64,000 nucleotides of DNA from Cupriavidus agavae (GCF_004217045.1 NZ_SGXM01000004.1:186001-250000), one strand, 5' to 3'; numbered from the stretch's first letter, positions 16,211 through 25,395 are shown. The notes: generated by a model from the sequence alone, not told the origin. Numbers and translations: made by a program.

Positions 16211-19200
16211 AGCTTTCAGGTTATTGGATCATCATCAGCACGGCCACGCTGGCTGCTGCAATCGTGGCATGGTTCCAGGGTGAAGCCGTTCACGCCTCTC
16301 CTGAGGTGCGCGTCCTGATAGTCACACTGGTGGGGGTCGTGCTGCTTGCATTGCGCGCCCCCCTGTCAAGCTGCTGGCGTTGGATGGCGCGGAACGCCCG
16401 TCACAAGGATACGGGGCGCCCGAGGCGGGATGCGTTGGCCCGTGTCGGGGAGGCAAGACAATCGGATATCGCAAACCAGGCGTGGCAGAAGGGCCTGACA
16501 GAGGCGTTGAAGGATGGATTTGGCTGGCGTTACCGCCAATCCTGGCTGCTTCTCATCGGGGACAACGCCACTATTCAGCGCCTGCTCCCGGACGTTGTCG
16601 AACACGGCTGGTTGCAAACAGACAACGCCGTACTGTTGTGGAATGGCGCTGGCGAGTCTGGCCAACCCGACCCCACCTGGCTCAACCGCCTCTACAAACT
16701 TCGCCGCCGCCGTCCCATCGATGCCGTCGTGCTCGTCACCGACAGCGACAAGGACTTGCCCACGCAGCTCCGGGGTCGCGATTCCCATGGCATCCGTCTC
16801 GCGCGGATTGCCGAGTCGTTGCGATGGGCCGCGCCGACCTTTGCATTGGAAGTAGGATCGAACCATGCGTCATCCACCTTCGATGAGCCATTGATCTATT
16901 GCGAAGTGCCGCGCGGGAACGATGCGTATGCCAGCGAAGCCGCGTTGCTGAACCTGCGCGATCAACTCATGCGCCGCAGCCTTGCGCAACTCCCGCAGAC
17001 GCCGCGGGAGCGGTACCTGGGCGAGCTGTCGCGGCGGCTGGACAGCCGAGGCAAGGTGCTGGCGGAGTGGTTCGCAGGGCTGGCCAAGGCAGCACGTATG
17101 CAGTTGTCGCCAAGAGGCGTGGCATTCGTGCCGGCGTTTACGGTCAGTGGTCATCAGGGGAGCCAATCGCCGGTGTGGCAACGCCTTGCCGATAGCGCAC
17201 GACGTCAGCCCGGTCGTCGAACGATTTGGCATCCGCTGACGATCGGTGCGTGGTCGCTTCTGGTGGTTATCGGCCTCTGGACGACCGGCATGGTGGTCTC
17301 CGGCCTGCGCAATCATGTTGACCTGCGGACGGCACAGGATGCCGTGAGGGCCATCCAAACCGCGCCAAACGGGGCGGTGCGTCTCAAGGCGCTGGACACG
17401 CTGCAGCAGCAGATCCTGCGTTACGAGTATCGCCTGCAGAACCGCGCGCCATTGTTCACGCGATTTGGCTTGAATAGCGATGCAGAAATACTGGCTGCGT
17501 TGTGGATGCCCTATATCACGGCCAGTCGCGACATCGTGGTACGGCCTGTGGTGCAGGAACTGGAAGCCGCACTGGTCGATTTGTCGCAGTTGCAGACTAC
17601 CGGAATGAACGATGAGGCCAGCAAATGGGCGCTGAAGGGGCACAGCACACTCAAGGCTTACCTGATGCTGGCGTATCCCGAGCGTGTCGAGGCAGATTTC
17701 CTCGCGCAGCGGATGGCGGAGCACTGGTCCACGGAGGCCAGGATTCCGCCCGGACAGAAGCAGGATATGGCCGAGCGCTTTGGCACGTTCTATGCGGAAC
17801 ATCTGAAAGCAAACACTAACTGGCGCATCAATGTGCGCGAAGAACTCGCGAGTGGCGCACGTCAAACGCTGCTGGCCGTGATCGGCGCGCGCAATGCGGT
17901 GGATACGATCTACCAGCAGGTTCTCGATGAAGCGGGAAGCAAGTACCCGGACCAGACGCTGGCGTCGCTGACACCGGGTGCGGACCCGCGCGGGCTGATC
18001 CGCTCTACCGGCGTCGTGCCAGGTAGCTTTACGCGGCAGGCGTACGAAGGCTATGTGGAAGGCGCCATCGAGAAGGCGGCAAAGCGCCAGGATGTGGCGA
18101 ATGACTGGGTGCTATCCGATGGGAACCTGCAACAGGGCGAGCATTCGCGCGAATCGGCCGAGGAATTCCGTGAGGTGCTGACGGGGCGGTACTTCGCCGA
18201 CTACGCCGAGCACTGGCAGCGATTCATGAACGGATTGCAGTGGCAGACAGTGCGAACGCTCCCCGAGGTCGTCGATCAACTCAAGTTGATGGCGGATGCG
18301 CGGCAGTCACCTGTCCTGGTGTTGATGAAGTCGTTTGCGTATCACGGTGGCGCCGGTGCACGCAAGGATTCGCTCGGAGAGGCGCTCGTGGCCAGGACCC
18401 AGGGCGTCTTCGGGGCAAGGAACGCTGCGCCCGAAGCGGTGCGGCCCGACCCGGCGGGACCACTGGCGGCATCGTTCGGGCCGGTGATGCGTCTTACGGG
18501 GCAGTCCGGCCAGCAGGGCGGCGGTAGCGGCGATCTGAGTTTGCAACGCTATCTGGACCGCGTTACCACCTTGCGCTTGCGGCTGCAGCAACTCACGCAG
18601 AGCACGGATGCCAATATGCAGGCCCGGCAGATGGCGCAGTCGCTGTTCCAGGGGAGAGGTTCCGATCTGGCCAACACGCACGCCTATGCGGAACTCGCGG
18701 CAGCGAGCGTTGGCGCCGAATGGGCTGGCATGGGCGAGACGCTGTTCGTGCGCCCGATCGCCCAGGCGGAGCAATCGGTCTTGCAACCGGCGCAGGCCAG
18801 CTTGAACGAGGCATGGCGCCGATCCATCGCGCTGCCATGGAACCGTGCTTTTGCGAGCCGCTATCCGTTTGCGAACACGGCCAATGATGCATCGCTCCCG
18901 GAACTGGCCCGCTACATTCGTCCACAGAGCGGGCTGATCAATGCGTTTCTGATAGCCGAACTGGCCGGCGTGCTGACGCTGCAGGGCGATCAGTGGGTGC
19001 CCCTCGGCAGTGGCAAGCAGGGGCTGCCATTCGACCCGGCTTTCCTGAAGTTCATTAATAAGCTGCAGCGCGTTGGCGCACACATGCTGGTGCAGGGCGA
19101 TCCACAGTATCGATTCGAGCTCAAGCCGGTGCCCACGCCCGGTCTGACCCACACGCTACTGACGGTAGACAACCAGAAGCTGCACTACTTCAACCAGCGT

Positions 19201-19629
19201 GAGACGTGGCAAACCATGACCTGGCCGGCGAGTAACCTGCAGGAACCGCGTACATCGCTGCAATGGCGCACGCATACGGCGGGGACGAACAAGACGCACG
19301 AGACCGAAGGGGTGTGGGCGTGGGTGCGCATGCTTGAATACGCCCGCGTGAAACCCATCGACAGTGCTATCGTCCAGTTGACGTTCCAGGCGATGCCGGA
19401 CGGGGCTAACGCAGGATCGGGCAATGATGTCAGTGCATCGGCGGAAGAAGAAAACGATCCGGGCAGTTTGCTGCCTCGCACCGCTAAGCTGCCCGGCCCT
19501 TCAAGCATGGTGTATCCCATCCGCTATCAAATGCGCTCTGCCGTTGGACGCGGTCCGCTGGAGGCACTGGAATTGCGCAACCTGAAGATGCCGGAACGGA
19601 TTTTCGCATCCAAGCCCGCAGCATCATAA
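16207..19629 (+). CDS. TssM/IcmF-like inner-membrane protein with degenerate NTPase site
   Basis: This 1,140-residue relative of TssM (IcmF/VasK), the inner-membrane scaffold of the T6SS, has two N-terminal membrane helices (about residues 5-22 and 33-50), a cytoplasmic domain, a third helix near 345-367 (IGAWSLLVVIGLWTTGMVVSG) and a long periplasmic part with the IcmF-type C-terminus. Where TssM normally has a Walker A loop (GPPGAGKT-like after a hydrophobic strand), this protein has WLLLIGDNATIQRLLPD, with no P-loop Lys-Thr. A trace of the next strand remains (IDAVVLVTDSDKDLP). It is not linked to tssJ, tssK or tssL. It may be an island-specific accessory that helps this VgrG cargo dock. 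That is inference; the family assignment rests on architecture. Confidence 0.7.
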   Translation: MKLSGYWIIISTATLAAAIVAWFQGEAVHASPEVRVLIVTLVGVVLLALRAPLSSCWRWMARNARHKDTGRPRRDALARVGEARQSDIANQAWQKGLTEALKDGFGWRYRQSWLLLIGDNATIQRLLPDVVEHGWLQTDNAVLLWNGAGESGQPDPTWLNRLYKLRRRRPIDAVVLVTDSDKDLPTQLRGRDSHGIRLARIAESLRWAAPTFALEVGSNHASSTFDEPLIYCEVPRGNDAYASEAALLNLRDQLMRRSLAQLPQTPRERYLGELSRRLDSRGKVLAEWFAGLAKAARMQLSPRGVAFVPAFTVSGHQGSQSPVWQRLADSARRQPGRRTIWHPLTIGAWSLLVVIGLWTTGMVVSGLRNHVDLRTAQDAVRAIQTAPNGAVRLKALDTLQQQILRYEYRLQNRAPLFTRFGLNSDAEILAALWMPYITASRDIVVRPVVQELEAALVDLSQLQTTGMNDEASKWALKGHSTLKAYLMLAYPERVEADFLAQRMAEHWSTEARIPPGQKQDMAERFGTFYAEHLKANTNWRINVREELASGARQTLLAVIGARNAVDTIYQQVLDEAGSKYPDQTLASLTPGADPRGLIRSTGVVPGSFTRQAYEGYVEGAIEKAAKRQDVANDWVLSDGNLQQGEHSRESAEEFREVLTGRYFADYAEHWQRFMNGLQWQTVRTLPEVVDQLKLMADARQSPVLVLMKSFAYHGGAGARKDSLGEALVARTQGVFGARNAAPEAVRPDPAGPLAASFGPVMRLTGQSGQQGGGSGDLSLQRYLDRVTTLRLRLQQLTQSTDANMQARQMAQSLFQGRGSDLANTHAYAELAAASVGAEWAGMGETLFVRPIAQAEQSVLQPAQASLNEAWRRSIALPWNRAFASRYPFANTANDASLPELARYIRPQSGLINAFLIAELAGVLTLQGDQWVPLGSGKQGLPFDPAFLKFINKLQRVGAHMLVQGDPQYRFELKPVPTPGLTHTLLTVDNQKLHYFNQRETWQTMTWPASNLQEPRTSLQWRTHTAGTNKTHETEGVWAWVRMLEYARVKPIDSAIVQLTFQAMPDGANAGSGNDVSASAEEENDPGSLLPRTAKLPGPSSMVYPIRYQMRSAVGRGPLEALELRNLKMPERIFASKPAAS

Positions 19630-19656
19630 AAAAAGCCCGGCACATCATGCCGGGCT
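19628..19656 (-). terminator. Intrinsic terminator for the minus-strand Bug gene
   Basis: A perfect 9-base-pair stem (AGCCCGGCA / TGCCGGGCT, loop CATCA) at 19634-19656 is followed, in the minus direction, by a run of seven T residues (19634-19628). It lies 27 bases beyond the stop of the minus-strand binding-protein gene. It sits next to the TssM-like stop codon, so it could also hinder read-through from the T6SS island. Confidence 0.85.
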
Positions 19657-19683
19657 GCAGTACTACCAAACTTCAGGTCCGAT

Positions 19684-20682
19684 TCAGTCGGCCTGGATGC
19701 CAAACTCCTTCACCAGCTTTGCATAGCGCGCGTAATCCGCAGCGATCAGCTTCTGCAGCACTGCGGGTTCGCCCCCGACCGGCGTGACGGCGATGGTTGC
19801 CATGCGCGCCACCACGTCCGGTTGCTTCAGGATCTCGTTCACATGTCCGTTGAGCAGGCGGACGATTTCCGGCGGCAGGTTCTTCGGGCCCAGCAGCGCC
19901 TGCCACGCGCTGATCTCCACATCCTTGTAGCCAAGTTCGGCCAGCGTCGGCACGTTGGGCGCGAACGGGGAGCGCTTGGTATCGGCCACGGCCAGCGGCA
20001 GCAGGCTGCCGTTGCCGACGTACTGGGCCACCGCGCCGTAGGTGACGTAGGTCATCGGCACCTGTCCGCCAAGTACATCGACGATGGCCGGCGCCGTGCC
20101 CCGGTAGGGCACCTGCGACAGCTTCACGTTGGCGGACTTGTTGAACAGTTCGCCCATGATGTGCATCGGCGAGCCATTGCCTGGCGTGGCGTACGTTTCC
20201 ACCTTGCCGGCCTTGGCGCGTGCCACGAGGTCGCTCATCTTCGTGATGCCGCTGTTCTTGTTCACCACCACGAACAGCGACTGGGTGCCGAGTTCGGCAA
20301 TCGGGGTCAGGTCGTTGAGCACGTCATAGTTGGCGCCCGTGCCGGCCTTGAGCACGAGCGGGGCGATCGACACGGTGTTCGGCGCCAGCAGCAGCGTGTA
20401 GCCGTCGGCGGCGGCGCGGGCAACGTAAGCGCTCCCGATCGTGCCGGCGGCTCCGGTGCGGTTCTCCACGACGACCGACTGCTTGAGGCGGGTGGAGAGC
20501 TTTTCGGCCAGCAGGCGGGCCAGGACGTCGGTGTCGCCGCCGGCCGGGTAGGCCACGACGATGGTGATCGGCTTGTTCGGATAGCCGTTCTGCGCCATGG
20601 CCGGCGCGGTGGCGAGCAGGGCGGCGGTGCCGACGGCCGCCCCGATGGCGGCCAGGACGATGCGGCGGAGAGTGGATGTCAT
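19684..20682 (-). CDS. Bug/TctC-family periplasmic substrate-binding protein
   Basis: This 332-residue secreted binding protein is of the Bug family, which captures carboxylates for tripartite tricarboxylate transporters. A signal peptide ends at ATAPAMAQ. The mature start has YPNKPITIVVAYPAGGDTDVLAR, here split by the ligand-loop Asp, then VVENRTGAAGTIG, the carboxylate-binding signature. TctA and TctB genes are absent, as for most Bug proteins of Burkholderiales. ATG 20682 is preferred over one twelve codons earlier because AAGAGGG precedes it and it gives a clean signal peptide. It follows the porin gene by 13 bases in one operon, so the pair probably serves uptake of one anionic nutrient. 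Confidence 0.92.
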   Translation of the reverse strand: MTSTLRRIVLAAIGAAVGTAALLATAPAMAQNGYPNKPITIVVAYPAGGDTDVLARLLAEKLSTRLKQSVVVENRTGAAGTIGSAYVARAAADGYTLLLAPNTVSIAPLVLKAGTGANYDVLNDLTPIAELGTQSLFVVVNKNSGITKMSDLVARAKAGKVETYATPGNGSPMHIMGELFNKSANVKLSQVPYRGTAPAIVDVLGGQVPMTYVTYGAVAQYVGNGSLLPLAVADTKRSPFAPNVPTLAELGYKDVEISAWQALLGPKNLPPEIVRLLNGHVNEILKQPDVVARMATIAVTPVGGEPAVLQKLIAADYARYAKLVKEFGIQAD

Positions 20683-20695
20683 GTTGCCCTCTTGC

Positions 20696-21793
20696 TTAGA
20701 AAACGTGCTTGACGCCAACCATCGCGCCGAACTGCTGGCCGCCCGGCTTCGTATTGGCGCCGGCCTGCGCGCCGCTGACCGAGAGCGTCAGGTTGCCGTC
20801 GTTGTTGATGTAGCCGGCCGTCGCGTACACGGCGGTGCGCTTGCTGAAGTTGTACATGCCACGCACGGCGTACAGCATCGATTTGTTGTCGCTGTTCTGG
20901 TAGTTCAGGTAGTAGACCTGGCCGGACAGCGTAAAGGCCGGCGTCAGGTCGTGCGCCACACCAATGTAGTAAAGCTCCGAAAGCGGCGTGGCGCTGGCCT
21001 GGTTCTCGCGGCGGATCACGCCGGCGCCGATCTTGGTCCGGTCGAGCAGGACATAGCCCGAGAGCGACGCGCGATCGTCGCGCAGGCTGCTGCTGGTCAG
21101 GCCACCGAATGCGCCGGGGCCCCCGCGCTGCGAATCGTAGGCGGCGTAGACGCCCCACGTTTTCGTATCCCAGCCGACCATGGCCGACCACTCGCGGCAC
21201 TGGCTCTTGTCGGCCGGATTCTCGCCGGCGCAGTTGGTGCCAGCCGGGCTCGGGCCGGCGTTGGCCACGTCGCGGCCGAAGCTGTAGGTGGCGCCGACCT
21301 GCAGGCCGCCGAAGCTGCCCTTGTACGCAACGGAGTTGTCAGCCCGTGTATTGGGGATGTAGCTGTCGAGCGAGCCGGAGCCGAATGCGTTCGGACCGAG
21401 GATGTCCGGGTCGAGCACGGCCCAGAACAGCATCGTGTACTGGCGGCCGAACGACAACTGGCCGTACTTGCTGGACTGCAGGCCGACCAGTGCCTGGCGT
21501 CCGAACAGCCGGCCGCCCTGGTTGGCCGTACCCGAATCTGGCGCGAAACCGCCTTCGAGCACGAAGATGCTCTTCAGGCCGTTGCCAAGATCTTCGGATC
21601 CACGCATGCCCCAGCGCGAAGGCACGGTGCCGGTCAGGGTATTCATCCGCACCACGCTGTTGCCGGCGGCGCCTACGTTGTTGACGAACTCGACGCCGGT
21701 GTCCACCACGCCATACATGGTGACGGACGACTGGGCGGTTGCCAGCACGGGCGCGGCGGCGAGCAGGGCTGCCGCATACGTTGCGATCTTCAT
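20696..21793 (-). CDS. Gram-negative porin, Burkholderiales type
   Basis: This 365-residue outer-membrane trimeric porin has a signal peptide MKIATYAAALLAAAPVLATA and a mature N-terminus QSSVTMYGVVDTGVEF, the hallmark of the Burkholderiales Porin_4 group. It also has the early strand SRWGMRGSEDLGNGLKSIF and LFGRQALVGL, and a C-terminal strand ending in Phe (GVKHVF) as needed for outer-membrane insertion. It is the promoter-proximal gene of a two-gene unit with the Bug protein. A 16-bp palindrome shared with the Rieske and IorAB operons lies about 80 bases upstream, suggesting that the porin is induced with that catabolic pathway. Confidence 0.94.
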   Translation of the reverse strand: MKIATYAAALLAAAPVLATAQSSVTMYGVVDTGVEFVNNVGAAGNSVVRMNTLTGTVPSRWGMRGSEDLGNGLKSIFVLEGGFAPDSGTANQGGRLFGRQALVGLQSSKYGQLSFGRQYTMLFWAVLDPDILGPNAFGSGSLDSYIPNTRADNSVAYKGSFGGLQVGATYSFGRDVANAGPSPAGTNCAGENPADKSQCREWSAMVGWDTKTWGVYAAYDSQRGGPGAFGGLTSSSLRDDRASLSGYVLLDRTKIGAGVIRRENQASATPLSELYYIGVAHDLTPAFTLSGQVYYLNYQNSDNKSMLYAVRGMYNFSKRTAVYATAGYINNDGNLTLSVSGAQAGANTKPGGQQFGAMVGVKHVF

Positions 21794-21873
21794 CTACCGT
21801 TTCCTTCTCTAGTCTTGTGGGCTCGTGGGACGCTTCCGCGCGGCAACGGTATGGGGGCCGCCACGTCTGTCGT

Positions 21874-21889
21874 GTTTCATTAGTAAAAC
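21874..21889. promoter_or_regulatory. Putative IclR-type operator, copy 1
   Basis: The sequence is GTTTCATTAGTAAAAC. It fits the palindrome GTTTCATNNGTAAAAC found at two other places in this window (23100 and 36772), each time in a promoter region. Here it lies between the divergent porin gene and alpha/beta hydrolase gene. Two IclR regulators are encoded nearby. Confidence 0.7.
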
Positions 21890-22084
21890 AATGAACTACA
21901 TAGGAAACGTTCGGACGAAATATAGGCATGCAAGGTGCGCGACGTAGATCAGTGCGAACCCTAGTGAGCAGCGGCAATGACGGTAGTGCGTGGCATCCGC
22001 GGCCTCCCTGTTTACCCTGATGCCAAGCGGCTATCGCCCGGGCCTATAGTCGAGAGGTTTTATTTGCGGACTACGATTTCATAT

Positions 22085-22975
22085 ATGGAACAGAATGTGC
22101 CCAACGCGCCAGGCGGTCCGGCCCCCGGACGGCCAGCCGACTTGTTGTCCGCGCTCGATACCCATTTCGCCGAGCGCGAAGTGGTTGTCGGTGACGGCGT
22201 GCGGGTGGCCTGCCGGGTGGGTGGGACACGCGGCCCCGTCATCGTTCTGCTGCACGGCATCAGCTCCGGCGCGGCGTCCTGGCTGCCTTGTGCAAGCCTG
22301 CTTGCTGCCAGCGCACGCGTCATTGCCTGGGATGCGCCCGGTTATGGACGTTCGACTCCGTTGCCGATGGCCGTACCGACGGCACACGACTACGCCGAAC
22401 GCCTGGAACAGTTGCTGGACGCGTTACGCGTAAAGCCCGACCTGATCGTCGGCCACTCGTTGGGGGCGTTGATGGCCTCGGCCTATGCCGCGCACGCGAG
22501 CGAGGCAATGCAGCCGGACCGGTTCCTGCTGCTCAGTCCGGCACTGGGCTACGGCGCGGCGGGCAAAGAAGAGAAATCCCGGGAAGTGGCGCGGCAACGG
22601 ATCGAAGCGCTGGAAACCCTGGGCGTCGACGGCCTGGCCCAGCGCGGCCCGGCCCGGCTGTTGAGTCCGGCAGCGACTGCCGACGCGCGGGCATGGGTCA
22701 GTTGGAATATGGCCCGCCTCAATGCGGACGGGTATCGCCAGGCCGTCGCCTTGCTGTGTGGCGATGACATCGGCCGCTATCTGCAGGAGCGCACGAAACC
22801 GGTAGAGATCGGCTGTGGCGCCGAAGACATCGTGACCACGCCGGCAGCTTCCGCGGGCCTCGCGCAACGCTTCAACCTGCCGTTCCACGCCATCCCCTCG
22901 GCAGGCCACGCCTGCTACATCGAACAGCCACACGCCGTTGCGCAGGTGGTGCGCGGCGCACTGCTGCCCGCCTGA
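22085..22975 (+). CDS. Alpha/beta hydrolase
   Basis: This 296-residue cytoplasmic hydrolase has the alpha/beta fold. The oxyanion motif VIVLLHGISSGAASW is near residues 52-66, the nucleophile elbow GHSLG near 122-126, and the catalytic His in SAGHACYIEQP near 276. AEDIVTTP near 255 can supply the acid. This is the layout of meta-cleavage-product hydrolases and related esterases, but the substrate is open. ATG 22085 is chosen as the first start consistent with the fold; an in-frame start 36 codons earlier adds only unconserved residues. It diverges from the porin with a shared palindrome between them, so a role in the same catabolic pathway is likely. Confidence 0.88.
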   Translation: MEQNVPNAPGGPAPGRPADLLSALDTHFAEREVVVGDGVRVACRVGGTRGPVIVLLHGISSGAASWLPCASLLAASARVIAWDAPGYGRSTPLPMAVPTAHDYAERLEQLLDALRVKPDLIVGHSLGALMASAYAAHASEAMQPDRFLLLSPALGYGAAGKEEKSREVARQRIEALETLGVDGLAQRGPARLLSPAATADARAWVSWNMARLNADGYRQAVALLCGDDIGRYLQERTKPVEIGCGAEDIVTTPAASAGLAQRFNLPFHAIPSAGHACYIEQPHAVAQVVRGALLPA

Positions 22976-22994
22976 CCCCATCTATGCGCCTCAT

Positions 22995-23015
22995 GCTGGC
23001 CGGCAATCGGCCAGC
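22995..23015 (+). terminator. Hairpin after the hydrolase gene
   Basis: A perfect 8-base-pair stem GCTGGCCG / CGGCCAGC with loop GCAAT starts 20 bases after the hydrolase stop. There is no T-run, so it may be a weak or factor-assisted terminator that separates this gene from the Rieske operon. Confidence 0.4.
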
Positions 23016-23099
23016 GGTGCGCGCTTCAGGGGTTAACCCCAGTCTATTTTTGAACCGTCGTTGTCTATAGTCGTACCTGTGTTCAATATTTAAACTCGT

Positions 23100-23115
23100 G
23101 TTTCATAGGTAAAAC
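23100..23115. promoter_or_regulatory. Putative IclR-type operator, copy 2
   Basis: The sequence is GTTTCATAGGTAAAAC, matching copies 1 and 3 in all 14 defined positions. It lies about 83 bases upstream of the first gene of the Rieske operon, a suitable place for an activator or repressor of that operon. Confidence 0.72.
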
Positions 23116-23197
23116 GCACGCAGCGCGGACCGACTGGAAATGCGATAGCCGATTGAGCCAGCCGTCCCACACAAAGCAAGCCATGGAGCAAAGCGCA

Positions 23198-23503
23198 ATG
23201 GAAAGCCTCGCGTACAACCCGAACCTGGTGCCCTGGGAGCGTCCCGCACCCAACAACGTGGCCGGCAAGGGTCATATCGAGAAGCCGGGCCATGTGCCCA
23301 ACATCGTCTGGCAGACGCGCGCCGCCGCACCCACCGCCTACGAGAACGCGCTCGGTGATGCGCTTGAAGCCGCCTTCGAGGGTGGCGCGAAATCCCCGGA
23401 AGACATCGTGCGTGCGTTCAACCGCGCGAACTTCCTCGGCGCCGATGGCCAGCCGTGGACCGAGGCGGGCTTCCTCGCCGAAATGCGCCGCCTCGGCGCC
23501 TGA
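23198..23503 (+). CDS. Small protein with recombinase-like helix-turn-helix, Rieske-associated
   Basis: This 101-residue protein begins MESLAYNPNLVPWERP. Its second half (residues 63-101, EDIVRAFNRANFLGADGQPW followed by TEAGFLAEMRRLGA) looks like the C-terminal HTH of serine recombinases, where a similar Asn-rich turn and a Trp-Thr pair occur. The catalytic recombinase domain is absent. I know such small proteins only as neighbours of Rieske oxygenases; the role is unknown. ATG 23198 has GGAG nine bases upstream. ATG 23183, or a TTG at 23153, would lengthen it by 5 or 15 residues. It is first in the operon, 30 bases before the oxygenase. Confidence 0.7.
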   Translation: MESLAYNPNLVPWERPAPNNVAGKGHIEKPGHVPNIVWQTRAAAPTAYENALGDALEAAFEGGAKSPEDIVRAFNRANFLGADGQPWTEAGFLAEMRRLGA

Positions 23504-23533
23504 GCTTCGGCCTTCCACACAGCGAGACAAGAC

Positions 23534-24589
23534 ATGGAATCGAACAAGCAAGCACGCGCCGAAGCGCGCCTGAACAGCGGCCTGCGCAACTACTGGTATC
23601 CGGTGGTGGCGTCGTGGCAGGTCAACGCGGCGCCGATCGGCATCACGCGGCTGAGCCAGAACATCGTGGTGTGGCGTGACAGCGCCGGCAAGGTGAACGC
23701 GCTGGAAGACCGCTGCCCGCACCGTGGCGCGCGCCTGTCGATGGGCTGGAACCTCGGTGACCGCGTGGCCTGCTGGTACCACGGCGTGGAAGTGGGCTGC
23801 GACGGCCAGGTCAAGAGCGTGCCGGCCGTGGACAACTGCCCGCTGGAAGGCCGCACCTGCGTGCGCAGCTACCCGGTGCAGGAACTGGCCGGCGCCATCT
23901 TCCTGTGGTTCGGCGACCGCGCGCCCACCGACGCCGATGCGCTGCAACTGCCCGAGGAGCTGGTCAGCGAAGAACACAGCCACTTCCTGTGCGTGGCGCA
24001 GTGGGACTGCAACTACCGCTATGCGATCGACAATGTCATGGACCCGATGCACGGTGCCTACCTGCACGCGGTGTCCCATTCGATGGCCAGCGGCGAGAAA
24101 TCGGCCGTGATGCAGGTGGTGGAAACCGAACACGGACTGATCTTCGAGAAGACCGGCCAGCGTGGCGTGAACTTCGATTGGGTGGAGTTCGGCGAGACCG
24201 GCACGATGTGGCTGCGCCTGTCGATTCCCTACCGCGACAAGGCCGGCCCCGGTGGCCCGTTCGGCATCGTCGGCATCGCCACCCCGATCGACGAGGAGCA
24301 CTGCATGGTGTACTTCTGGCGTACCCGCCATGTGCAGGGCTGGGAGCGCGACGTGTGGCGTTTCCTCTATCGCAACCGCCTCGAAGGGCTGCACTGGGAC
24401 GTGCTCGAACAGGACCGCGTCGTGCTCGAATCGATGGCCCCGCAGGCGCGCGACCACGAAATGCTGTACGCCCACGACGCCGGTATCACGCGTGTGCGTC
24501 GCCTGCTGAAGCGTCGCGCCGACGCCGAAGTGGCCGACCAGCCGGTGGCGATGCTGCAACCGGTGTCGGGAGCCGCGACCCATGCCTGA
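23534..24589 (+). CDS. Rieske non-heme iron aromatic ring oxygenase, oxygenase subunit
   Basis: This 351-residue oxygenase subunit has the Rieske [2Fe-2S] ligands Cys61-His63 (RCPHRG) and Cys80-His83 (CWYHG). The mononuclear iron site has Asn167, Asp170, His173 and His178 in NVMDPMHGAYLH. The length and single-chain form resemble vanillate demethylase and phthalate-type oxygenases, which use a VanB-like reductase; such a reductase is encoded in this operon at 32691. The reaction would be hydroxylation or O/N-demethylation of an aromatic acid. The precise substrate is not readable. The stop overlaps the next gene by eight bases. Confidence 0.93.
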   Translation: MESNKQARAEARLNSGLRNYWYPVVASWQVNAAPIGITRLSQNIVVWRDSAGKVNALEDRCPHRGARLSMGWNLGDRVACWYHGVEVGCDGQVKSVPAVDNCPLEGRTCVRSYPVQELAGAIFLWFGDRAPTDADALQLPEELVSEEHSHFLCVAQWDCNYRYAIDNVMDPMHGAYLHAVSHSMASGEKSAVMQVVETEHGLIFEKTGQRGVNFDWVEFGETGTMWLRLSIPYRDKAGPGGPFGIVGIATPIDEEHCMVYFWRTRHVQGWERDVWRFLYRNRLEGLHWDVLEQDRVVLESMAPQARDHEMLYAHDAGITRVRRLLKRRADAEVADQPVAMLQPVSGAATHA

Positions 24590-25364
24590 TTTCGTGTCCG
24601 ACAAGCCAACCGCCGGCCTGCTGGCGGGCCGCCGCGTGCTCGTCACGGGCGCCGCACGCGGGCTGGGCCTGGCCTTCGCCACTGCGATTGCCGAAGCCGG
24701 CGGGCGCGTGGCGATGGCCGACATCCTGGCCGAGCGTGTCAACGAATCGGCCGCCGCGCTCCAGGCGCGCGGACTCGACGTGGTGCCGTTCCAGCTCGAC
24801 CTGAACGACCCGGCCTCCGTACAGGCCTGCGCCGCCGCCGCGATCGAAGCGCTCGGTGGCCTCGACGGCCTCGTCAACAACGGCGCAGTCACCGATTCCG
24901 GCGGCCGTGACCTGACCGCGCTCGACGTGCCCACCTGGGACCGCGTGATGAACGTGAACGTGCGCGGCACGTGGCTGATGACGGCGGCCTGCACGCCGGC
25001 ACTGCGCGCCAGCGGCCGCGGCGCGGTGATCAACCTCGCGTCGGACACCCCGCTCTGGGGCGCGCCGAACCTGCTCGCGTACGTGGCCAGCAAGGGGGCG
25101 ATCATCGCCATGACCCGCTCGCTGGCGCGCGAACTTGGCGACGCCAGCGTCACGGTCAATGCCGTGGCGCCGGGACTGACCCTGGTGGAAGCCACCGAAT
25201 ACGTGCCGCAGCACCGGCACGACCTCTACCGCAACCAGCGCGCCATTCCGCGCGAACAGGTACCCGATGACGTCTGCGGCGCCGTGCTGTTCGCGCTGTC
25301 CGACCTCGCCCGTTTCGTGACCGGCCAGACGCTGGCGGTCAACGGCGGCTTTGTCATGCACTGA
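24582..25364 (+). CDS. Short-chain dehydrogenase/reductase
   Basis: This classical SDR of 260 residues has the nucleotide-binding motif TGAARGLG near residues 22-29, NNGA near 99, catalytic Ser in LASDTP near 149 and YVASK near 162-166. Asp after the second strand (MADIL) suggests NAD preference. It starts inside the end of the oxygenase gene, so translation is coupled. In this setting it could rearomatise a cis-dihydrodiol or oxidise an alcohol made downstream of the oxygenase. A cis-diol role would need a dioxygenase; a monooxygenase is equally possible. Confidence 0.9.
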   Translation: MPDFVSDKPTAGLLAGRRVLVTGAARGLGLAFATAIAEAGGRVAMADILAERVNESAAALQARGLDVVPFQLDLNDPASVQACAAAAIEALGGLDGLVNNGAVTDSGGRDLTALDVPTWDRVMNVNVRGTWLMTAACTPALRASGRGAVINLASDTPLWGAPNLLAYVASKGAIIAMTRSLARELGDASVTVNAVAPGLTLVEATEYVPQHRHDLYRNQRAIPREQVPDDVCGAVLFALSDLARFVTGQTLAVNGGFVMH

Positions 25365-25395
25365 ACCCTTCGATCCGACATACCGAGGAAAGCAA

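Noticed and set aside
23090..25195. A 701-codon minus-strand frame opposite the Rieske and SDR genes
   Set aside because: It mirrors genes with intact catalytic motifs and shows no domain of its own.
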